Below are positions 5,549 to 8,443 of a stretch of 8,443 nucleotides of DNA, in pieces (positions within the stretch are counted from its first letter, which is position 1; each line of letters opens with the position of its first letter). Location: the NCBI GenBank assembly GCA_021205485.1, contig JAJPXK010000064.1, positions 1-8,443 of the forward strand, given 5' to 3'. The notes beneath the pieces were generated by a model. That model was not told the DNA's origin, did not search any database, and saw only the letters and a program-made list of their open reading frames with translations. A program made the translations under genes and the position numbers. This DNA comes from Clostridia bacterium. Its GTDB lineage: Bacteria; Bacillota; Clostridia; Christensenellales; Borkfalkiaceae.

Positions 5549-6811
5549 ATGGGAAGTTTTGATTATACTTCAGAATACTTTATAGACGTATCCCGTAAGT
5601 GCAAATACAATGATTACATGGCAGATTTTTATAACCAAATGGCTGACATGGAATACGACAAGCTATATCCGTTGTTCGAACGGGATTATGACAGGCGTTG
5701 TATATATCAATCAGAGACGTACCGCGAATTAAATAAATACCGTAACCGCGCGGAGGCGATAAGGGGCTGCATGCGGTCGGGCTGGACAAGCGATTATTAC
5801 CGTTTCCAGGGCGTAAAGGTAGTAAACGGCGTAAACCGTTGCCGCGACCGTTTTTGTTACAACTGTCAGGCGATGGACAGTCTTCAGCGTTTCCACGAAT
5901 ACGCCCCCGTGATAGACGCCTTCAGCAAGGATTACGATATTTACCATTGCGTGTTTACTCAGCCGAACGTTCCTGGATTTATACTGAAGCAGACCATGGA
6001 CCTTATGCAGGATTCGTTTTCGCGATTTATACGCTTTATGAACGGAAGCAAGAAAATCCGCGGTCTGGATTTGGTGGAAAAATACGGCTACGTCGGCGCC
6101 GTGCGCGCTTTGGAAGTATCGCAGAACGACAAAGACAAGAATTATCATCCTCATTTTCATTGCCTGTTGGTACTCAAAAAGGGGATAGATAAAACTCCGA
6201 AGCATAGAAACATGTTTACGGAAGACCGGACGCATAATCGTGAAGACAGGCTTTTTACAGATTTTGAAGTGTTTTTACAGCGTATCTGGTACTTATTGAT
6301 GAACGGCATAAAGGTGACGTTAAAAAATTTAAACGATTTGCCTCAGTTAGGAACGAGGAGCTACCCGGACGGATTCAGTTGCTACGCAGAAGACGCTCAC
6401 GGCAAATACCATGAAGTGTTTAAATACGCAACGAAGGGCAGCTTTAAGAACAGAAGCATATTAAACGATTTTGAATGTTTCCGCACGCTTTATGACGCAT
6501 TGTACAGAAGAAGGGTATACCAGACGTACGGCTGTTTTTACGGCATCGATATGAACGAAATTCACGAACAAGTTAACCCGTCGGATATAGCGGATATATG
6601 TTTCCAGGAGCTAATAGAAAAATTAAACAGCTATGAAACGCCCGAAGTGGTGTATGAAAGTCTTACGGATATATTGCGTATAACGATAGGCGAGCACTCA
6701 GTCAGATATTTGTCTGCACAAAGCATACGTCATTACTTTGACGAGTGTCCGAAAGACAAAAGGGCCGAACTGAAGGCGAAAATAGTGGCGTGCTTATGGG
6801 ATAATGTGTAA
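5549..6811 (+). CDS. rep: Rolling-circle replication initiator, HUH endonuclease of the pC194/pUB110 (Rep_1) superfamily
   Basis: 420 residues. It nicks the plus origin, stays bound to the 5' end through a tyrosine and starts leading-strand synthesis. Visible motifs: a Cys cluster (C98, C103, C106) typical of these Reps ahead of the catalytic core; motif 1 FTQPNVPG (136-143); motif 2 HPHFH (200-204), the metal-binding HUH; motif 3 EVFKYATKGS (289-298), with Y293 as likely catalytic tyrosine and E289 four residues before it, matching the E-x-x-x-Y spacing of pC194 RepA (E210/Y214), where Glu activates water at termination. The C-terminal 120 residues are not recognised and may bind the origin. 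The length is somewhat above that of classic 230-340 residue plasmid Reps. The Shine-Dalgarno AGGTGGGG (5539-5546) is unusually close, two bases before the ATG at its last G. The putative origin is just upstream. Confidence 0.92.
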   Translation: MGSFDYTSEYFIDVSRKCKYNDYMADFYNQMADMEYDKLYPLFERDYDRRCIYQSETYRELNKYRNRAEAIRGCMRSGWTSDYYRFQGVKVVNGVNRCRDRFCYNCQAMDSLQRFHEYAPVIDAFSKDYDIYHCVFTQPNVPGFILKQTMDLMQDSFSRFIRFMNGSKKIRGLDLVEKYGYVGAVRALEVSQNDKDKNYHPHFHCLLVLKKGIDKTPKHRNMFTEDRTHNREDRLFTDFEVFLQRIWYLLMNGIKVTLKNLNDLPQLGTRSYPDGFSCYAEDAHGKYHEVFKYATKGSFKNRSILNDFECFRTLYDALYRRRVYQTYGCFYGIDMNEIHEQVNPSDIADICFQELIEKLNSYETPEVVYESLTDILRITIGEHSVRYLSAQSIRHYFDECPKDKRAELKAKIVACLWDNV

Positions 6812-6841
6812 AAATCAAATATAAAAGGAAGGTAAAAAATT

Positions 6842-7171
6842 ATGGCACGTAAGAAAAAGTACACAAAGGCTGATGTTAAAAGTAAAAATACTTTTTCATT
6901 AGGCAGAACGAAGTCTGGCAGAGGCAGTATTGACGGTACTGTCGTAACGTACAATGACGGTAATCGTCAGACGTTTCTCACGCCAAGCGGAAAGGGTAAA
7001 AAGTATGCTCAGGAAATAAAGACGGGACGTCGTTTTACTAATGATGGCGAAGCAAAAGTAGATGACGAAGGTTATGAACTTCGTGTTACGAAAGAGGGCC
7101 AGGCATATCGAGCCGGTTATCTGGATGCACAGAAAGACAGCGCTAACGCCTGGAAGGCAAAACGTAAATAA
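6842..7171 (+). CDS. Small basic protein of unknown function (109 aa)
   Basis: Strong Shine-Dalgarno AGGAAGG at 6826-6832, 31 bases after the rep stop. The N-terminus (MARKKKYTKADVKSK) is basic. A middle part with 'LTPSGKGKKYAQEIK' (46-60) and 'TNDGE' (66-70) is followed by a C-terminal YRAGYLDAQKDSANAWKAK (89-107). This order resembles an unknown small-protein family common in Lachnospiraceae-like genomes, recalled without a search. The C-terminal aromatic-x-x-G-aromatic-aliphatic-D-A motif recurs in the 106-aa protein at 7845. No signal or membrane segment. Likely cytoplasmic, possibly nucleic-acid binding from charge alone. Confidence 0.75.
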   Translation: MARKKKYTKADVKSKNTFSLGRTKSGRGSIDGTVVTYNDGNRQTFLTPSGKGKKYAQEIKTGRRFTNDGEAKVDDEGYELRVTKEGQAYRAGYLDAQKDSANAWKAKRK

Positions 7172-7193
7172 TTTAAAAGCTTTTTTTTAACGT
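7172..7193 (+). terminator. T-run with weak AT dyad, doubtful terminator
   Basis: TTAAAAGC is followed by eight T residues and AA (7173-7190). An AT-only stem can be drawn, but it is weak, and the next ATG is only a few bases away. It could give partial termination after the 109-aa gene; it is just as likely to be AT-rich spacer. Confidence 0.15.
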
Positions 7194-7682
7194 ATGAAAA
7201 AGGAAAGAAGTAAAGGTAAGTCTCGTGATTCTCCTAAAGCGCGTGACGAGTTTAGATTTAATAATAATACTAATCATCCGAATTATATTTTCGAAGAAAG
7301 TAATGGCAGATATAGGGGAATGGGTATAACGCATGAACCTGTTACTTTTGGAAAAAAGAATATGCCTTTAAAAGTTAATCCTCAGATTAAAGATACTCGT
7401 AAAGCTTATGTTAGAAATGGAACGATTTCGGAAAAGAAAAAATACTACAGCAAGAATACTTTAAATGATTATAAGTTTAGCGATATTGCTAATGTAAAGG
7501 CGAAAAAGCGTAATTATAAGAAAAATAGAAAAAAATCGCATAAAAAAACAAGTAAACAACACAGATACAATCTGCCACATCTGTTTACTTGCTTTACAGG
7601 CAAAGCTGGAGGGCGAACCTCATTGCTCAAGCCTGTTGCAGTAAAATCATTTACTACAATTACATTATATGCAATTAAATAA
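7194..7682 (+). CDS. Lys-rich small protein of unknown function (162 aa) with a doubtful C-terminal tail
   Basis: Residues 14-110 (KARDEFRFNN, NHPNYIF, GMGITH, a GKKNMPL..NP stretch, AYVRNG) read as one conserved-looking domain, similar in pattern to unknown proteins of Clostridia mobile elements. Residues 104-122 are almost all Lys/Arg. From residue 119 the reading frame runs through a chain of hairpins (7549-7655) and the amino-acid character changes completely, so the last 44 residues may be read-through into formerly non-coding DNA after loss of a stop. An in-frame TAA lies just before the codon preceding the ATG, so no earlier start exists. No Shine-Dalgarno is visible; an 8-T run precedes the gene and coupling to the gene 22 bases upstream is possible. 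The gene is very AT-rich compared with rep. Confidence 0.65.
   Translation: MKKERSKGKSRDSPKARDEFRFNNNTNHPNYIFEESNGRYRGMGITHEPVTFGKKNMPLKVNPQIKDTRKAYVRNGTISEKKKYYSKNTLNDYKFSDIANVKAKKRNYKKNRKKSHKKTSKQHRYNLPHLFTCFTGKAGGRTSLLKPVAVKSFTTITLYAIK
7549..7655 (+). other. Chain of hairpins overlapping the 3' end of the 162-aa gene
   Basis: CAAGTAAACA (7549-7558) pairs with TGTTTACTTG (7582-7591), ten pairs, with a competing inner ACAGAT/ATCTGT pairing. It is followed by a hairpin from ACAGGC (7596-7601) to GCCTGT (7631-7636), with inner helices AGC/GCT and GAGG/CCTC on one axis. Then AGTAAA (7640-7645) pairs with TTTACT (7650-7655) around ATCA. Three consecutive stem-loops in coding DNA are unexpected. 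The pattern suits a single-strand origin or a structured 3' untranslated region that the ORF happens to run into. Confidence 0.45.
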
Positions 7683-7685
7683 AAA

Positions 7686-7712
7686 ATGTCAAGTGTAATA
7701 AGTAAAAAATAA
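7686..7712 (+). pseudogene. Possible remnant of a duplicated start of the 106-aa gene
   Basis: AAAATGTCAAGT (7683-7694) is identical to the bases around the start of the 106-aa gene (7842-7853). Here the frame runs only eight codons (MSSVISKK) before a TAA that is part of the 35-base hairpin repeat, the same repeat that overlaps the stop of the 106-aa gene. The same order of start sequence then hairpin repeat suggests an older duplication in which the gene body was lost. The 12-base match alone could be chance. Confidence 0.3.
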
Positions 7713-7740
7713 CCACCCTTTCAGGCGGTTAAATGAGAAG
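7706..7740 (+). repeat. 35-bp hairpin repeat, copy A
   Basis: 32 of 35 bases match copy B at 8164-8198. The core is AACCACC (7711-7717) against GGCGGTT (7724-7730) around CTTTCA, with one A-C mismatch in this copy. No T-run follows (TTAAATG instead), so a simple terminator is unlikely. Confidence 0.85.
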
Positions 7741-7844
7741 TCTACGCACTAAGACCAAACGTTCTTCTCTGTCAACGCGGAGATCCCCGTTGCTGCCCCC
7801 TACGGGGCGGTGGTCGATTATTATTATAGCGAGGTCTGTTTAAA
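7735..7844 (+). promoter_or_regulatory. Structured leader of the 106-aa gene (three-way-junction fold)
   Basis: GACCA (7753-7757) pairs with TGGTC (7811-7815), enclosing two arms: CAACG..CGTTG (7773-7777/7788-7792, extended by GG/CC across a C-C mismatch) and GCCCC..GGGGC (7795-7799/7804-7808) with a CTAC loop. A competing pairing, GAGAAG (7735-7740) with CTTCTC (7764-7769), would use bases between the outer stem and the first arm, so two folds are possible. An AT-rich stretch with TAGCGA (7827-7832) and a moderate Shine-Dalgarno GAGGT (7831-7835) follow. It could be a cis-regulatory leader or part of a single-strand origin; TAGCGA resembles the CS-6 consensus of ssoA origins, which is weak evidence. 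Confidence 0.45.
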
Positions 7845-8165
7845 ATGTCAAGTACTAAAAAGAAAAGAAAGTCGCAATATACAGCGGAGCAAAAATTTGA
7901 TTATCATATGGCTAGAACCAATGATTTAACATTGTCAAAAAATAAGCGTATATATTCTGAAAATTGGGTAAGAGGCTTTATTGATGCTCATGCGGATAAT
8001 AATTTACGTGCAGCTCAAGAAGAATATAACAGAAATAAAAAATATATGGACAGCACGGGAAAAGCTATTTATCAGGGAAATATTAATGGCTTAAAAACTG
8101 CCGTTAAGGATAAGGAAGCCGCTTACAAGGTTCGTTATCATTTAGCGTATGATTGGCGGAAATAA
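7845..8165 (+). CDS. Small basic protein of unknown function (106 aa)
   Basis: GAGGT at 7831-7835 lies nine bases before the ATG. Lys/Arg-rich N-terminus (residues 4-10), then KRIYSENWVRGFIDAHADN (34-52), a pattern recalled from small unknown Clostridia proteins. This is followed by long amphipathic helices with alternating charge (53-95), probably coiled-coil. The segment W41-x-x-G-F-I-D-A-H aligns with Y89-x-x-G-Y-L-D-A-Q of the 109-aa protein. No signal peptide. Its stop codon overlaps the start of hairpin repeat B. Function unknown. Confidence 0.75.
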   Translation: MSSTKKKRKSQYTAEQKFDYHMARTNDLTLSKNKRIYSENWVRGFIDAHADNNLRAAQEEYNRNKKYMDSTGKAIYQGNINGLKTAVKDKEAAYKVRYHLAYDWRK

Positions 8166-8198
8166 AATAACCACCCTTTTAGGTGGTTAAATGTGAAG
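8164..8198 (+). repeat. 35-bp hairpin repeat, copy B
   Basis: Copy of 7706-7740 with three differences. AACCACC (8169-8175) pairs perfectly with GGTGGTT (8182-8188) around CTTTTA. A second small hairpin, TGTGA/TCACA around AGCC (8192-8205), follows at once. It starts within the stop codon of the 106-aa gene and lies about 28 bases before the next start codon. Confidence 0.85.
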
Positions 8199-8225
8199 CC
8201 TCACAGCTTTAAAGGAGTTTTGTCA

Positions 8226-8270
8226 ATGACGAACGATGTGAATAAGGAAAAATATTATGCGGCTTGTTAA
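8226..8270 (+). CDS. Possible 14-residue leader peptide overlapping the next gene
   Basis: AAAGGAG (8211-8217) is the strongest Shine-Dalgarno in this part of the window and lies eight bases before this ATG. The frame encodes only MTNDVNKEKYYAAC and stops at 8268-8270, 14 bases inside the following gene, whose own weaker site AAGGA (8244-8248) lies within this ORF. Such an overlapping leader can couple or attenuate translation of the downstream gene. The alternative is a frameshifted former N-terminus of that gene. Confidence 0.4.
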   Translation: MTNDVNKEKYYAAC

Positions 8271-8443
8271 AATAAAGAATAAATATTTATTTGATAGTAA
8301 TAATCCTGAAGGAACGCATACATATGCGGTATATCGAGATAATAAAACGCATGAATTACGTGCGGTTGCTTTAACGCATTTATACGTAAAGGATGAAAAG
8401 AGATTTAAGCAAGTGCGTAAGGGTAATATTCATATAGAGAAAT
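8257..8443 (+). CDS. Small protein of unknown function (62 codons visible), open at the window edge
   Basis: ATG at 8257 has AAGGA (8244-8248) eight bases upstream. The readable part (MRLVKIKNKYLFDSNN, then HTYAVYRD and RAVALTH) resembles small unknown proteins of Clostridia mobile elements. It shares an H..Y.. and R-small-hydrophobic-small-hydrophobic-T-H pattern (R35-H41) with the 162-aa protein (R41-H47). It reaches the last base without a stop; the next codon begins with T8443. If the molecule is circular, bases 1-2 complete TAG and the protein ends at 62 residues; otherwise it is truncated by the window. Confidence 0.65.
   Translation, partial: MRLVKIKNKYLFDSNNPEGTHTYAVYRDNKTHELRAVALTHLYVKDEKRFKQVRKGNIHIEK

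Noticed and set aside
5729..6235. A long frame on the minus strand opposite rep
   Set aside because: It lies wholly within the well-supported rep gene, has no ribosome-binding site and no recognisable motif.
1..8443. A filamentous or icosahedral ssDNA phage genome
   Set aside because: The Rep and nick motif are shared with such phages, but no coat, Zot-like assembly ATPase or pilot protein is seen.

Overview
The window looks like a small rolling-circle replicon (plasmid or plasmid-like element) from an anaerobic, probably gut-associated Bacillota (Clostridia-like) host. The evidence is a pC194/pUB110/phiX174-type HUH replication initiator with a matching nick-site motif just upstream, strong AGGAAGG-type Shine-Dalgarno sequences, small lysine-rich proteins resembling unknown families common in Clostridia, and a large BspA-like leucine-rich-repeat surface protein. 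TGA ends several genes in good context, so the ordinary bacterial code applies. All convincing genes are on the + strand. The host assignment is inference.

Layout: 12-2882 is a 956-residue membrane-anchored LRR surface protein with an N-terminal zinc-ribbon-like segment. Its 3' part is an exact 69-bp repeat ladder. Two small unknown genes follow (2887-3171, 3192-3551). Next, 3552-3852 has no credible gene but holds well-formed secondary structure: a pseudoknot-compatible element, a tRNA-like acceptor/T-arm stack, an 11-bp long-range inverted repeat and a terminal hairpin. A replication/control block then runs 3853-6811: a 66-residue unknown protein, an overlapping 337-residue putative DNA-binding protein, a 102-residue unknown protein, a perfect 17-bp palindrome with an ACTTGATATT nick motif (putative double-strand origin), and the Rep gene.

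Downstream of Rep (6812-8443) the DNA becomes clearly more AT-rich. It carries four short basic or unknown proteins, two 32/35-identical hairpin repeats, a three-way-junction-like structured leader, and further hairpins that overlap the 3' end of one ORF.

The last ORF is open at the right edge. Joining the right end to the left end would complete a TAG stop at once, so the window may be one complete circular molecule of 8443 bp. No mobilisation relaxase, partition pair, resistance gene, phage coat or packaging gene was seen. The replication module is the best supported; the structured RNA/DNA region at 3552-3852 and the LRR cargo are the most unusual parts.
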